Shown: positions 25,783 through 35,447 of the stretch, one piece after another | Layout of the letters: each line of letters starts with the position of its first letter | How positions within the stretch are numbered: the first letter of the stretch is position 1 | The notes under the pieces: model-generated | What the model was told of the DNA's origin: nothing | The model's database searches: none | The model's input: the letters and a program-made list of their open reading frames with translations, nothing else | NCBI GenBank assembly: GCA_016183655.1 | Contig: JACPEH010000008.1 | Coordinates: 310,001-374,000, forward strand | DNA from: Rhodocyclales bacterium | GTDB lineage: Bacteria; Pseudomonadota; Gammaproteobacteria; Burkholderiales; Rhodocyclaceae | DNA: 64,000 bases | Direction: 5' to 3' | Position numbers and translations under genes: made by a program

Positions 25783-26951
25783 GCCGCGCCATCCTGACGA
25801 TCAACGCCGGCTCGTCGTCGATCAAGTTCGCGCTCTATGCGCTGAACGGCGAGCTGGCCCGCCATCCCTACCTGAGCGGCCAGATCGACGGCATCGGCGC
25901 CGAGGCGTGCCTGCTGGCGAAGAACGCCGACGGCGAACGCATCGCCAACGAGGCGCTGCCGCCGGGCGTCCGGCACCACGAGGCGTTCGCAGCGCTGCTC
26001 GCCTGGCTGGGTTCGCACCAGCAAAACTCGCGGCACATCGTCGCCGTCGGCCACCGCGTCGTGCACGGCGGCGAGCTGCTCTCGCAGCCGCTGCGGCTCG
26101 ACGACGTCGCCGTGCAGACGCTGGAGCGCTTCGTGACGCTGGCGCCGCTGCACCAGCCGCACAACCTGAACGGGATCAAGGCTCTGTCGGCCAGCCTCCC
26201 CGGCGTGCCGCAGATCGCCTGCTTCGACACCGCCTTCCACCGCACGCAGCCGCCGCTGGCGCAGCTCTTCGCCATCCCGCGCGCGCTCACCGCCGAAGGC
26301 GTGCGCCGCTACGGCTTCCACGGCCTCTCCTACGAGTACATCGCCCGCGTGCTGCCGGAGCACAGCAGCCGCGCCGGCGGCCGCGTGATCGTCGCCCACC
26401 TCGGCAACGGCGCCAGCATGTGCGCGATGGTGGACCGGCGCAGCCAAGCCACTTCGATGGGCTTCACCGCGATCGACGGGCTGATGATGGGCACCCGCAC
26501 CGGCGCGCTCGATCCGGGCGTCATCCTCTACCTGCTGCAGGTCAAGGGAATGGATGCCAAGGCGGTGGAAAAGCTGCTCTACAAGGAATCCGGCCTGCTC
26601 GGCGTCTCCGGCCTGTCGCAGGACATGCGCACGCTGCTCGCCAGCGACGACGTGCGCGCCGCCGAGGCCGTCGACCTCTTCTGCTACCGCATCGTGCGCG
26701 AGATCGGCGCCCTCGCCGCCTGCATCGGCGGCATCGACGCGCTGGTATTTACCGGCGGCATCGGCGAACACGCCGCCGAAGTGCGCCACCGGGTCTGCGC
26801 GGCGCTCGGCTGGATGGGCATCGACCTCGACCCGGCGGCCAACGCCGCCGGCCAGACGCGCATCAGCACCCCTGGCAGCCGCAGCGAAGCCCTGGTCATC
26901 CCGACCGACGAGGAATGGATGATCGCGCAGCACACGCGCGACCTCCTTTAG
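25779..26951 (+). CDS. ackA: Acetate kinase
   Basis: AckA makes ATP and acetate from acetyl phosphate in fermentation or anoxic survival. The product has 390 residues. INAGSSSIKF at the N terminus, GHRVVHGG, HLGNGASM, GTRTGALDPG and FTGGIGEHAAEVR are the acetate/sugar kinase ATPase-superfamily motifs. Its ATG overlaps the pta stop. The gene ends in TAG at 26949-26951. The G is the first base of a foldback element, and removing the element with one TA would leave TAA, so the insertion kept the reading frame end intact. Confidence 0.96.
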   Translation: MSRAILTINAGSSSIKFALYALNGELARHPYLSGQIDGIGAEACLLAKNADGERIANEALPPGVRHHEAFAALLAWLGSHQQNSRHIVAVGHRVVHGGELLSQPLRLDDVAVQTLERFVTLAPLHQPHNLNGIKALSASLPGVPQIACFDTAFHRTQPPLAQLFAIPRALTAEGVRRYGFHGLSYEYIARVLPEHSSRAGGRVIVAHLGNGASMCAMVDRRSQATSMGFTAIDGLMMGTRTGALDPGVILYLLQVKGMDAKAVEKLLYKESGLLGVSGLSQDMRTLLASDDVRAAEAVDLFCYRIVREIGALAACIGGIDALVFTGGIGEHAAEVRHRVCAALGWMGIDLDPAANAAGQTRISTPGSRSEALVIPTDEEWMIAQHTRDLL

Positions 26952-27244
26952 GGCGTGTTCACAGTAGATTCATGGGCGCGACGATGTCTGCGTGGGATGT
27001 CCCCCAAGGGGATTTCCTGCGGGGCACAGCGCAAGGCGCGGTGGCGCCGCTTGGCTGGTGCCAGGCAAGCCGCCGCAACGCCGCGATGCGCCCACGCAGA
27101 CATCGTCCCGGAGGGTTGCTGGGCAAAGGCGGCGTCTGCTTCGTTGCACGGCTTGCCCGCACATCAGTGCGGGCGGTGCCGCGCGCCTCGCATCCACCGC
27201 CTTTGCGCAGCAACGCGCTCCACGAATCTGCTGTGAACACGCCC
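26951..27244. mobile_element. MITE-like foldback element with 21-bp terminal inverted repeats and TA duplication
   Basis: Terminal repeats start gggcgtgttcacag (26951-26971) and end with the reverse complement (27224-27244), with one mismatch in 21. The dinucleotide TA flanks both sides (26949-26950 and 27245-27246), as expected for Tc1/mariner/IS630-type transposition. Inside are two more inverted pairs: gacgatgtctgcgtggg with a perfect 17-bp partner (26980-26996 and 27091-27107), and 27115-27132 with 27197-27214 (17 of 18). The small ORFs inside come in overlapping sets on both strands and do not resemble transposase. It is therefore a non-autonomous element of 294 bp. Confidence 0.8.
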
Positions 27245-27246
27245 TA

Positions 27247-27464
27247 AGCACAAACCGCTACGGCCACCCGGAGACGTCCGGGCGGCATTCCCGACACCCG
27301 CCGATTAGCTCACGGCGGGATGCAAAATGCGCCCGGCCGATGCCGAGCCGGCACCGGCGAAGTTCGTTTGTGCGCCGCACAAAAATCCGTCGAAAATCGA
27401 CCGGCAACTTCGCTAAGCCAGCGATTTCAAAGCTTTTGCAGCGCCACTCCGGCCGCAATACACA
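27247..27464. other. Intergenic stretch upstream of nrdJ with one small hairpin, no gene seen
   Basis: The part of the ackA-nrdJ spacer after the mobile element holds a short perfect hairpin, cccgga-gacg-tccggg (27267-27282), without a following T-run. I saw no ORF with coding character. I looked for a cobalamin riboswitch, as nrdJ needs B12, but found no B12-box-like core. The rest of the spacer carries the two NrdR boxes and the nrdJ leader. Confidence 0.5.
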
Positions 27465-27511
27465 AAACTATATATAGTCAAGTTCTTGCCTTCACCTACT
27501 AGATATAGTAG
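27465..27511 (+). promoter_or_regulatory. Tandem NrdR boxes upstream of nrdJ
   Basis: actatatatagt (27467-27478) and actagatatagt (27498-27509) match the core of the NrdR box consensus acaCwAtATaTwGtgt. Their starts are 31 bp apart, three helical turns, which is the spacing NrdR needs to bind both sites. They lie about 90-130 bp upstream of the nrdJ ATG. NrdR represses ribonucleotide reductase genes when dATP is plentiful. nrdR itself is not in the window. Confidence 0.88.
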
Positions 27512-27598
27512 TTTTCAGGTCATCCGCTCCGCCGCACACAACAAGTTATTACCTTTTGCATACCCCACAGTTTTCAATAATTCGAACAGGATGAGACC

Positions 27599-30490
27599 AT
27601 GACTACTGCCGCCAAACAGCTATCGCTGTCGAACGTCCCAGACGCGCCGGAAATCGGACCGCTGCCGGAACAGGAAATCTCCGTTGAAGTGCTCGTCGAG
27701 AAGTACGCCAAGGGCAAGGAAACGAATGTCCACGACGTGCGCCGTCGCGTCGCCGCCGCCCTCGCCGCCAATGAAGAGGAAAAGAACCGCGCGCACTGGG
27801 AAGCGAAATTCCTGTGGGCGCAGGAAAACGGTTTCGTCCCGGCCGGCCGCATCAACTCCGCCGCCGGCACCGACCTCGCGGCGACGCTGATCAACTGCTT
27901 CGTGCAGCCGGTCGGCGACTCGATCGTCGAAACCGTCGACGGCAAGCCCGGCATCTACACGGCGCTGGCGCAAGCGGCCGAGACGATGCGTCGCGGCGGC
28001 GGCGTCGGCTACGACTTCTCGTCGATCCGCCCGGTCGGCGCGCTGGTCAAGGGCACGCACTCGCGCGCCTCCGGCCCGGTGTCGTACATGCGCGTTTTCG
28101 ACCGCTCGTGCGAGACCGTCGAATCCGCCGGCGCCCGCCGCGGCGCGCAGATGGGCGTGCTGCGCTGCGACCATCCGGACATCGAGGACTTCATCCACGC
28201 CAAGGATCACGGCGACCTGACCAACTTCAACATCTCGATCGGCGTCAGCGATGCCTTCATGCAGGCCGTCGAGGCCGATGCCGACGTCGAGCTGACGCAC
28301 CGCGCCGAACCGAACGTCGACATGAAGTCCGCCGGCGCCTACCAGCGCGAGGACGGCCTGTGGGTCTACCGCAAGGTGCGCGCGCGCGACCTGTGGGATC
28401 AGGTGATGAAGTCCACCTACGACCATGCCGAGCCGGGGATCCTGTTCCTCGACCGCATGAACAAGGACAACAACCTCAACTACTGCGAGCTGATCGAGGC
28501 CACCAACCCCTGCGCCGAGCAGCCGCTGCCGCCCTACGGCTGCTGCTGCCTCGGTTCGATCAACCTGACGCTGTTCGTCAAGCACGCCTTCACCGACCTC
28601 GCCGAGTTCGACTTCGACGCCTTCGGCGAAGTGGTCAAGGTCTCGGTGCGCATGCTCGACAACGTGCTCGACGTCACCGCCTGGCCGCTTGAGCGGCAGA
28701 AGGAAGAAGCCGCCAACAAGCGCCGCGTCGGCCTCGGTTTCACCGGTCTCGGCGACGCGCTGGCGATGCTGCGCCTGCGCTACGACCGTACCGAAGCGCG
28801 CGCGATGGCCGCACGCATCTCCGAGTACATGCGCGACATCGCCTACCTGGCGTCGGTCGACCTGGCCAAGGAGCGCGGCGCCTTCCCGCTGTTCAACGCC
28901 GAGCTGTATCTCTCCGGCGGCAACTTCGCCTCGCGCCTGCCGGCCGACGTCAAGAACGACATCCGCAAGCACGGCCTCAGGAACTCGCACCTGCTGTCGA
29001 TCGCCCCCACCGGCACGATCTCGCTGGCCTTCGCCGACAACGCCTCGAACGGCATCGAACCGCCCTTCTCGTGGACCTACAACCGCAAGAAGCGCATGCA
29101 GGACGGCACGCTCAAGGAGTACTCGGTCGAGGACTACGCGTGGCGCCTGTACAAGCACCTCGGCGGCGACGTCGAGAAGCTGCCCGACTACTTCGTCACC
29201 GCGCTGGAGATCTCGGCGCAGGCGCACGAGGAGATGGTCGCTGCGGTCGCCCCGTACATCGACACCTCGATCTCGAAGACGGTGAACGTTCCCGCCGACT
29301 ACCCCTACGAGGACTTCCAGGACCTCTACATGGCCGCGTGGAAATCCGGCCTCAAGGGGCTCGCCACCTACCGCCCGAACAGCGTGCTCGGCGCCGTGCT
29401 CTCGGTCGAGCCGGCCAAGACCGAACAGGCGGACGTCAAGGCGCCGCAGGACTTCGTCACCGGCGACGCCAACCGCCGCCTGACGATCAAGAACCTGCCG
29501 GCGCCGGTGCTCTCGTCGCTGCGCTGGCCGGGCCGCCCGAACCTGCCGGAAGGCAACCTGGCGTGGACCTACATGATCGACCACCCGCAGGGCAAGTTCG
29601 CGCTGTTCGTCGGCCACGTCGAGCAGGAAGGCGCCAACTGGCCGTTCGAGGTCTGGGTCAACGGCCCGGCGCAACCGCGCGGGCTGGGCGCCGTCGCCAA
29701 GACGCTGTCGATGGACATGCGCGCCAACGACCGTGCCTGGCTCGAACTGAAGCTCGAATCGCTGGCCAAGACGCCCGAGGGCGAGGGTTTCATCATGCCC
29801 TTCCCGCCGCATGGCGAGCACAAGCAGATGCCGGGCGCCGTCGCCGCCATGGCGCAGCTGATCCACTACCGCGTCGAGCAGATCGGCGGCTTCAAGCAGG
29901 AAGGCCCGACGCCGGTGCTCGATGCGCTGTTCAGCCTGAAGGAGCCGAAGACCGGCACCGACGGCACGCTGTCGTGGACCGTCGACGTCTTCAACCCGGC
30001 CACCGGCGAAGACTTCGTGCTCGGCCTGAAGGAGATCATGCTGCCGGACGGCGTCACCCGCCCCTACTCGGTATGGCTGTCGGGCAACTACCCGCGCGCG
30101 CTGGACGGCCTGACCAAGCTGCTGTCGCTCGACATGCGCGTCGTCGACCCGGCCTGGATCGGCATGAAGCTCCGGAAGCTGCTCGACTACCCGGAGCCGC
30201 TCGGTGACTTCATGGCCTTCGTGCCGGGCACGCGCAAGCAGGCCAACTACCCGTCGACGGTGGCCTACCTGGCGCACCTGATCATCCACCGCTACGCGAT
30301 GCTCGGCCTGCTCGACGAGAACGGCTTCCCGGTGCAGCAGATGGGCATCCTGCAGACGCCCGAGGAACCGTCGAACAGCGTCCGCCCGACCCAGGGCAAG
30401 CTGTGCAGCGAATGCGGCAACACCACCGTGATCCGCAAGGACGGCTGCGATTTCTGCACCGCCTGCGGCGCCGTCGGCACCTGCGGCTAA
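27599..30490 (+). CDS. nrdJ: Class II (adenosylcobalamin-dependent) ribonucleoside-diphosphate reductase
   Basis: NrdJ reduces ribonucleotides to deoxyribonucleotides with coenzyme B12, so it works with or without oxygen. The product has 963 residues. [13 protein letters not shown] holds the first redox cysteine, and [14 protein letters not shown] is the N-C-E active-site loop. Residues from about 630 to 900 contain two related copies of a TSCPD-like domain ([15 protein letters not shown] and [15 protein letters not shown], each followed by SLDMR/SMDMR-type helices). The C terminus has a zinc-ribbon-like C-x2-C...C-x2-C tail (CSECG and CTACG), probably the swinging redox cysteines. The start has agga nearby. 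Two NrdR boxes lie upstream and a terminator downstream. Confidence 0.95.
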   Translation: MTTAAKQLSLSNVPDAPEIGPLPEQEISVEVLVEKYAKGKETNVHDVRRRVAAALAANEEEKNRAHWEAKFLWAQENGFVPAGRINSAAGTDLAATLINCFVQPVGDSIVETVDGKPGIYTALAQAAETMRRGGGVGYDFSSIRPVGALVKGTHSRASGPVSYMRVFDRSCETVESAGARRGAQMGVLRCDHPDIEDFIHAKDHGDLTNFNISIGVSDAFMQAVEADADVELTHRAEPNVDMKSAGAYQREDGLWVYRKVRARDLWDQVMKSTYDHAEPGILFLDRMNKDNNLNYCELIEATNPCAEQPLPPYGCCCLGSINLTLFVKHAFTDLAEFDFDAFGEVVKVSVRMLDNVLDVTAWPLERQKEEAANKRRVGLGFTGLGDALAMLRLRYDRTEARAMAARISEYMRDIAYLASVDLAKERGAFPLFNAELYLSGGNFASRLPADVKNDIRKHGLRNSHLLSIAPTGTISLAFADNASNGIEPPFSWTYNRKKRMQDGTLKEYSVEDYAWRLYKHLGGDVEKLPDYFVTALEISAQAHEEMVAAVAPYIDTSISKTVNVPADYPYEDFQDLYMAAWKSGLKGLATYRPNSVLGAVLSVEPAKTEQADVKAPQDFVTGDANRRLTIKNLPAPVLSSLRWPGRPNLPEGNLAWTYMIDHPQGKFALFVGHVEQEGANWPFEVWVNGPAQPRGLGAVAKTLSMDMRANDRAWLELKLESLAKTPEGEGFIMPFPPHGEHKQMPGAVAAMAQLIHYRVEQIGGFKQEGPTPVLDALFSLKEPKTGTDGTLSWTVDVFNPATGEDFVLGLKEIMLPDGVTRPYSVWLSGNYPRALDGLTKLLSLDMRVVDPAWIGMKLRKLLDYPEPLGDFMAFVPGTRKQANYPSTVAYLAHLIIHRYAMLGLLDENGFPVQQMGILQTPEEPSNSVRPTQGKLCSECGNTTVIRKDGCDFCTACGAVGTCG

Positions 30491-30517
30491 TCCATAGACA
30501 TAATAGGGTTATACTGG

Positions 30518-30548
30518 CGGGGTACCCGGAAGGGTGCCCCGTTTTCCT
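30518..30548 (+). terminator. Intrinsic terminator after nrdJ
   Basis: cggggtaccc-ggaa-gggtgccccg forms a 10-bp stem with one G-T pair and a GGAA tetraloop, followed by TTTTCCTTT. It lies 28 bp after the nrdJ stop and before the diguanylate cyclase gene. Confidence 0.85.
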
Positions 30549-30617
30549 TTGCAGGTTCGGCGCCTGACGGAAACGCGGCCAACAACAAGAAACGACATCA
30601 CCCAGGGGAGGTTTCCG

Positions 30618-31799
30618 ATGAGCCATCTTGCCCATATCGTCTGGACACGGCTGACGGGCCTGATGCCCGGCGAGCTGAATCGCTCCGAACTGGTCTGGCT
30701 GCTCTCGCCGCACGCCCATTTTTCGCTGCTGGCCCGGCGCCGGGCAACGATGATCGTCAACCGGGTGCGCCTGTTCGCCTTCCTGTTCGCGGTGCTGACG
30801 CCGCTGTGGGCGCTCATCGACTACTTCGTCTTTCCCTACCCGCTGTGGTTTTCGCTGGCAGCGCTGCGCATCGCCGCCAGCTTCGCCTTCGCGCTGGTCG
30901 TCGTCGGCTATCGCCCTTCGGGCAGCCTGCCCGACGCCTACCGGGCGATGGCCCTGCTCTTCGCCATCCCGACGGTGTTCTACGTCGCCTCGCACCAGTT
31001 GCTCGCCGGGCACCACCTCGCCGGCCTGTCGGCGGCGATCGCCACCGGCTATGCCTTCCTGCCGTTCGTGCTGCTCGCCGGACTGGCGATCTTCCCGCTG
31101 ACCTTTCTCGAAAACGTGCTGGTCGCCAGCCCGATCCTCTTCGCGCAAGCGCTGTCCGGCTACATGCGCTGGTCGACGCTGGACTGGCCGTCGTTCGCCG
31201 GCGCCTTCTGGCTGCTGACGCTGATCACCGGCGTCTCCAACCTCGCCGGCATGAGCCAGCTGGCGTTCATGATCGCGCTGGTGCGGCAGGCCATCCGCGA
31301 CCCGCTGACCGGCTGCTTCTCGCGGCGCAGCGGCGAGGAGACCATGGAAATGCAGTTCACGCTGGCCCGGCGCAGCAACACGCCGCTGGCGGTCGCCTTC
31401 ATCGACCTCGACCATTTCAAGAGCATTAATGACGGATTCGGCCACGAGGCGGGCGACCGCGTGCTGACAGAAGCGGCGACGCGGATCGGCAACAACCTGC
31501 GCCGCGGCGACATGCTGGTGCGCTGGGGCGGCGAGGAGTTCGTGCTGGTGCTGCCGAACACCGACCTGCACCGGGCACGCGACGTCCTCGCCCGCCTGCG
31601 CCACCGCGGGTTCGGCAAGCGACCGGACGGCAACCCGGTCACCGCCAGCATCGGCATCGCCGAACGCCGTCAGGAAGGTGCAGAGGACTGGCAACAGCTG
31701 GTGGAGACGGCCGACAAGCGCATGTACTACGCAAAGACCGGCGGCCGCGACCGGATCGTCCATTGCTGCCCCGACGAGGGCTGCGCCGAAGCTGCCTGA
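30618..31799 (+). CDS. Membrane-bound diguanylate cyclase (GGDEF)
   Basis: The product has 393 residues. About six membrane helices fill residues 45-215, with no recognisable sensor domain. A GGDEF domain follows, with [30 protein letters not shown] and the active motif GGEEF. The inhibitory RxxD (RRGD) lies five residues before GGEEF, so it should make c-di-GMP and be product-inhibited. The ATG at 30618 is preceded by a strong aggggagg. The track ORF starts inside the nrdJ terminator and is too long. It is convergent with the NUDIX gene. Confidence 0.9.
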   Translation: MSHLAHIVWTRLTGLMPGELNRSELVWLLSPHAHFSLLARRRATMIVNRVRLFAFLFAVLTPLWALIDYFVFPYPLWFSLAALRIAASFAFALVVVGYRPSGSLPDAYRAMALLFAIPTVFYVASHQLLAGHHLAGLSAAIATGYAFLPFVLLAGLAIFPLTFLENVLVASPILFAQALSGYMRWSTLDWPSFAGAFWLLTLITGVSNLAGMSQLAFMIALVRQAIRDPLTGCFSRRSGEETMEMQFTLARRSNTPLAVAFIDLDHFKSINDGFGHEAGDRVLTEAATRIGNNLRRGDMLVRWGGEEFVLVLPNTDLHRARDVLARLRHRGFGKRPDGNPVTASIGIAERRQEGAEDWQQLVETADKRMYYAKTGGRDRIVHCCPDEGCAEAA

Positions 31800-31818
31800 G
31801 CCCCGGCGGCCGCACCGA

Positions 31819-32370
31819 TCAGGACCAGTCGCCCGAAATCAGCTTCTCTGCCCAGAACAGCGCGGTAATCGTCTTGGCGTCGGTGATGCGGCCGTCGCGG
31901 ACCGCCGCGGTGGCATCAGCCAGCGACAGCGTGAGGACGTCGAGGAACTCGTTGTGGTCGAGTGCCGGCTCGGCGACCTTGCGCAGGCCGCGCGCCAGGA
32001 AGATCTCGATGCGCTCGTCGGAATAGCCGATGCACGGATGCATGACGCCGAGGTGGCGCCACTCGGCGGCCTCGTAGCCGGTTTCCTCGAGCAGCTCGCG
32101 GCGCGCCGTCGCCAGGATTTCCTCGTCGGCATCGATCTTCCCTGCCGGCAATTCCAGGAAATCCCGTTGCAGCGGATAGCGGAACTGGTTCTCGAACAGC
32201 AGGCTGCCGTCGTCGAGGACGCCGATGACGACGACGGCGCCTGGATGGACGATGTATTCGCGCACGCTTTCGCCGCCGTTCGGCAGGCGCACGCGGTCCT
32301 TGCGGACATCAAGAAGGACGCCGTCGAAGACCTGCGTGCTCTCGATCTTCTCTTCATGCAGATGCGACAT
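31819..32370 (-). CDS. nudF: ADP-ribose pyrophosphatase-type NUDIX hydrolase
   Basis: The product has 183 residues. The NUDIX box GKIDADEEILATARRELLEETGYEA is complete, and the upstream ENQFRYPLQRDFLELPAGKID is typical of ADP-ribose/ADP-sugar pyrophosphatases that clear ADP-ribose in the cytosol. The ATG at 32370 has aggag in front. It follows nuoN on the same strand but is separated from it by a strong terminator. Confidence 0.9.
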   Translation of the reverse strand: MSHLHEEKIESTQVFDGVLLDVRKDRVRLPNGGESVREYIVHPGAVVVIGVLDDGSLLFENQFRYPLQRDFLELPAGKIDADEEILATARRELLEETGYEAAEWRHLGVMHPCIGYSDERIEIFLARGLRKVAEPALDHNEFLDVLTLSLADATAAVRDGRITDAKTITALFWAEKLISGDWS

Positions 32371-32387
32371 CGGGGCAGCTCCTGAAA

Positions 32388-32415
32388 CAAAGAGGCCCGC
32401 ATAATGCGGGCCTCG
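32388..32415 (-). terminator. Intrinsic terminator of the nuo operon
   Basis: On the minus strand gaggcccgc-attat-gcgggcctc forms a perfect 9-bp stem with a 5-nt loop, followed by TTTGTTTC. It lies 28 bp after the nuoN stop and just before the NUDIX ribosome site. Confidence 0.88.
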
Positions 32416-32442
32416 GCTACTGCGAAAAACGCTCTCCTGCGC

Positions 32443-33930
32443 TTACAGCGAGCGCAGCAGCGTGTAGGCGCACAGCGACATCAGCGCCTGCGGGAAGATG
32501 CCGAGGACGGCGACCGCCAGGCCGTTGGCGGACATCAGCACCTTGACGTCGAACGCCGCCTCGATCGGCGACGGATCGCTCGGCTGGTCGAAATACATCA
32601 GCTTGACGACGCGCAGGTAGTAGAAGGCGCCGATCAGCGAGAAGATCACGGCGACGATGGCCAGCCAGATCTGGCCGGAGGCGACCACCGCCTGCAGCAC
32701 CGAGAACTTGGCGAAGAAGCCGACGAAGAAGGGAACGCCCGCCATCGAGAACATCAGCATCATCATGATGCCGGCGAACCACGGGCTGCGCTTGTTCAGG
32801 CCCTTGAAGTCGTCGAGCTGGTCGGCTTCGAAGCCGGAGCGCGCCATCAGCAGGATCATGCCGAAGGTGCCGGCGCTGGTGAGCACGTAGGTGACCACGT
32901 AGAACATCGACGAGCTGTAGGCATTCAGCGCGTAGCGGGCATCGCCGCCGACGACGCCGGTGACCAGGCCGAGGAGCATGAAGCCCATGTGCGAGATCGT
33001 CGAATAGGCCAGCATGCGCTTGAGGTTGGTCTGCGCGATCGCCGCCAGGTTGCCGATACCCATCGACAGCACCGAGAGCAGGATCAGCATCTGCTGCCAG
33101 TCCTGTGCCAGCACGATCAGGCCGTTGACCAGCATGCGAATGACGATGGCGAAGGCAGCGAGCTTCGGCGCCGAGCCGATGAACAGCGTGACCGCCGTCG
33201 GCGCGCCGTGGTAGACGTCCGGGATCCACATGTGGAACGGCACGACGCCGAGCTTGAAGGCGATGCCGGCGACCAGGAAGACAAGGCCGAGCGAGAGCAC
33301 GGTCTTGTTCGCGGCGCCCAGCTGCAGGCGCTCGGCGACGCCGGTGATCTCCAGCGTGCCGGTGGCACCGTAGATCATCGACATGCCGTAGAGCAGCAGG
33401 CCCGAGGCCAGGGCGCCGAGGACGAAGTACTTCATCGCCGCCTCGGTCGCCTGCACCGAGTCGCGGTTGAGCGCGACCATCGCGTAGAGCGACAGCGACA
33501 GCAGTTCGAGGCCGAGATAGACGGTCAGGAAGTGGTTCGCCGAGATCATCACCATCATGCCCAGCGTCGCGAACAGCGTCAGCGTGTAGAACTCGCCCTT
33601 GGCCTGCGGCGCGCGCTCCAGCATGTAGCCGCGGGCATACATGATGACGACGAAGACGGTCGCGTAAAGCAGCAGCTTCAGGAAATCGCCCATCAGGTCG
33701 TCCACGAACATGTTGCTGAACGTGTAGGTGATCTCTGCCGAGCTGCCGACGAAGGTGATGAAGAAGGAGCCGGCCAGCGTCAGCATCGTCAGCACGAAGG
33801 TGACGGTGCGCCGCGCGTCCTTGAGGAAGACATCGAGGACGAGGATGGCGCAGGCCATCGTCAGCAGGAAGATCTCCGCGGCCGCCGGCGCCAGGTCCGG
33901 CAGTGCGAAATTCATTTCGGAAAGCGTCAT
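32443..33930 (-). CDS. nuoN: NADH-quinone oxidoreductase subunit N
   Basis: This antiporter-like membrane subunit of complex I has 495 residues and about fourteen helices. [19 protein letters not shown] and [14 protein letters not shown] carry the conserved lysines and histidines of the proton channel. It is the last of fourteen nuo genes in the usual order A to N. It starts 13 bp after nuoM. Confidence 0.97.
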   Translation of the reverse strand: MTLSEMNFALPDLAPAAAEIFLLTMACAILVLDVFLKDARRTVTFVLTMLTLAGSFFITFVGSSAEITYTFSNMFVDDLMGDFLKLLLYATVFVVIMYARGYMLERAPQAKGEFYTLTLFATLGMMVMISANHFLTVYLGLELLSLSLYAMVALNRDSVQATEAAMKYFVLGALASGLLLYGMSMIYGATGTLEITGVAERLQLGAANKTVLSLGLVFLVAGIAFKLGVVPFHMWIPDVYHGAPTAVTLFIGSAPKLAAFAIVIRMLVNGLIVLAQDWQQMLILLSVLSMGIGNLAAIAQTNLKRMLAYSTISHMGFMLLGLVTGVVGGDARYALNAYSSSMFYVVTYVLTSAGTFGMILLMARSGFEADQLDDFKGLNKRSPWFAGIMMMLMFSMAGVPFFVGFFAKFSVLQAVVASGQIWLAIVAVIFSLIGAFYYLRVVKLMYFDQPSDPSPIEAAFDVKVLMSANGLAVAVLGIFPQALMSLCAYTLLRSL

Positions 33931-33943
33931 GTCGATATCCGGA

Positions 33944-35425
33944 TTATTGAATCTTGGTCACCGCCACGTGGCGCAGCAGTTCGTTGACCGAGGCGTGCAT
34001 CACCTCGGAGAAGGGCAGCGGGTGGACACCCATGTACAGCGTGCCGGCGGCGAGCAGCGCGAGGATCAGGAACTCGCGGGAGTTGATGTCCTCCATCTCC
34101 TCCACATGATGGTTGCTGATCTTGCCGAAGATCACGCGCTTGTACATCCACAGCGTGTAGGCGGCGCCGACGACCATCGTCGAGGCGGCGAAGAAGGCCA
34201 CCCAGAAGTTGTACTTGACGGCGCCGAGGATGACCATGAATTCGCCGACGAAGCCGGAAGTCGCCGGCAGGCCGGCGTTGGCCATGGCGAACAGCATGAA
34301 GAAGGCGGCGAACTTCGGCATCTTGTCCACGACGCCGCCGTAGTCGGCGATCTGGCGCGAATGGACGCGGTCGTACATGACGCCGATGCAGAAGAACATG
34401 GCGCCCGAGACGAAGCCGTGCGAGATCATCTGCACCAGCGCGCCCTCGACGCCCATGGCGTTGAACATGAAGAAGCCGAGCGTGACGAAGCCCATGTGCG
34501 CCACCGACGAGTAGGCGACCAGCTTCTTCATGTCGGTCTGGACCAGCGCGACGAAGCCGATATAGACGACGGCGATCAGCGACAGCGCGATGACCAGGCC
34601 GGCCAGCTGGTGCGAGGCGTCCGGGGTGATCGGCAGCGAGAAGCGGAGGAAACCGTAGGCACCGAGCTTCAGCGCGATGGCGGCCAGCACGATCGAGCCG
34701 CCGGTCGGCGCCTCGACGTGGGCGTCCGGCAACCAGGTATGCACCGGCCACATCGGCACCTTGACCGCGAAGGCGACCAGGAAGGCGAGGAAGATCCAGA
34801 TCTGCGCACCCATCGGAATCGGCAGCTGGTGCCAGTCGAGGATGGCGAAGCTGCCGCCGGAATTGATGAACAGGTAAAGCTGGGCGATCAGGAACAGCAG
34901 CGAGCCGGCCAGCGTGTAGAGGAAGAACTTGAACGCCGCATAGACGCGGTTGGGACCGCCCCAGATGCCGATGATCAGGTACAGCGGAATCAGCGAGGCT
35001 TCGAAGAAGACGTAGAACAGCATGCCGTCGAGCGAGGTGAAGATGCCGTTCATCAGGCCCGACATGATCAGGAAGCCGGCGTTGTACTGCGCCACCTTCT
35101 GCTCGATCACCTGCCAGCCGGCGAGCACGACGACGACGGTGATGAACGCGTTCAGGATCACGAACAGCATCGAGATGCCGTCAACGCCGAGGTGGTAGTT
35201 GATGTTGAAGCGCGGAATCCACGGCTTCAGCTCGACGAACTGCATGGCGCTGGTGGCGTAGTCGAAGCCGGTCCACAGCGGTATCGTCACCAGCAGGCCG
35301 AGCACGGCGCCGGCCAGCGAGAGCATGCGCGCCAGCGGAGCGTTGCGGTCCGAGCCGGTCGCCAGGACGATCAGGCCGGCAAGGATCGGGATCCAGATCG
35401 CGAGGGAAAGAAGGTAGCCAGACAT
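33944..35425 (-). CDS. nuoM: NADH-quinone oxidoreductase subunit M
   Basis: This antiporter-like subunit has 493 residues and about fourteen helices. [26 protein letters not shown] and [15 protein letters not shown] are the family hallmarks of the membrane proton-pumping arm. The N terminus [17 protein letters not shown] fits the family. It starts 22 bp after nuoL ends. Confidence 0.97.
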   Translation of the reverse strand: MSGYLLSLAIWIPILAGLIVLATGSDRNAPLARMLSLAGAVLGLLVTIPLWTGFDYATSAMQFVELKPWIPRFNINYHLGVDGISMLFVILNAFITVVVVLAGWQVIEQKVAQYNAGFLIMSGLMNGIFTSLDGMLFYVFFEASLIPLYLIIGIWGGPNRVYAAFKFFLYTLAGSLLFLIAQLYLFINSGGSFAILDWHQLPIPMGAQIWIFLAFLVAFAVKVPMWPVHTWLPDAHVEAPTGGSIVLAAIALKLGAYGFLRFSLPITPDASHQLAGLVIALSLIAVVYIGFVALVQTDMKKLVAYSSVAHMGFVTLGFFMFNAMGVEGALVQMISHGFVSGAMFFCIGVMYDRVHSRQIADYGGVVDKMPKFAAFFMLFAMANAGLPATSGFVGEFMVILGAVKYNFWVAFFAASTMVVGAAYTLWMYKRVIFGKISNHHVEEMEDINSREFLILALLAAGTLYMGVHPLPFSEVMHASVNELLRHVAVTKIQ

Positions 35426-35447
35426 AGTGTTCCCAGATTCGTTCTTG

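Noticed and set aside
26955-27251. Small proteins of 80-160 aa in the foldback element
   Set aside because: Similar ORFs occur on both strands because of the inverted repeats, and none resembles a transposase.
27247-27598. Cobalamin riboswitch upstream of nrdJ
   Set aside because: I saw no B12-box core or conserved multi-stem layout by eye. The NrdR boxes explain the conserved-looking part of the spacer.
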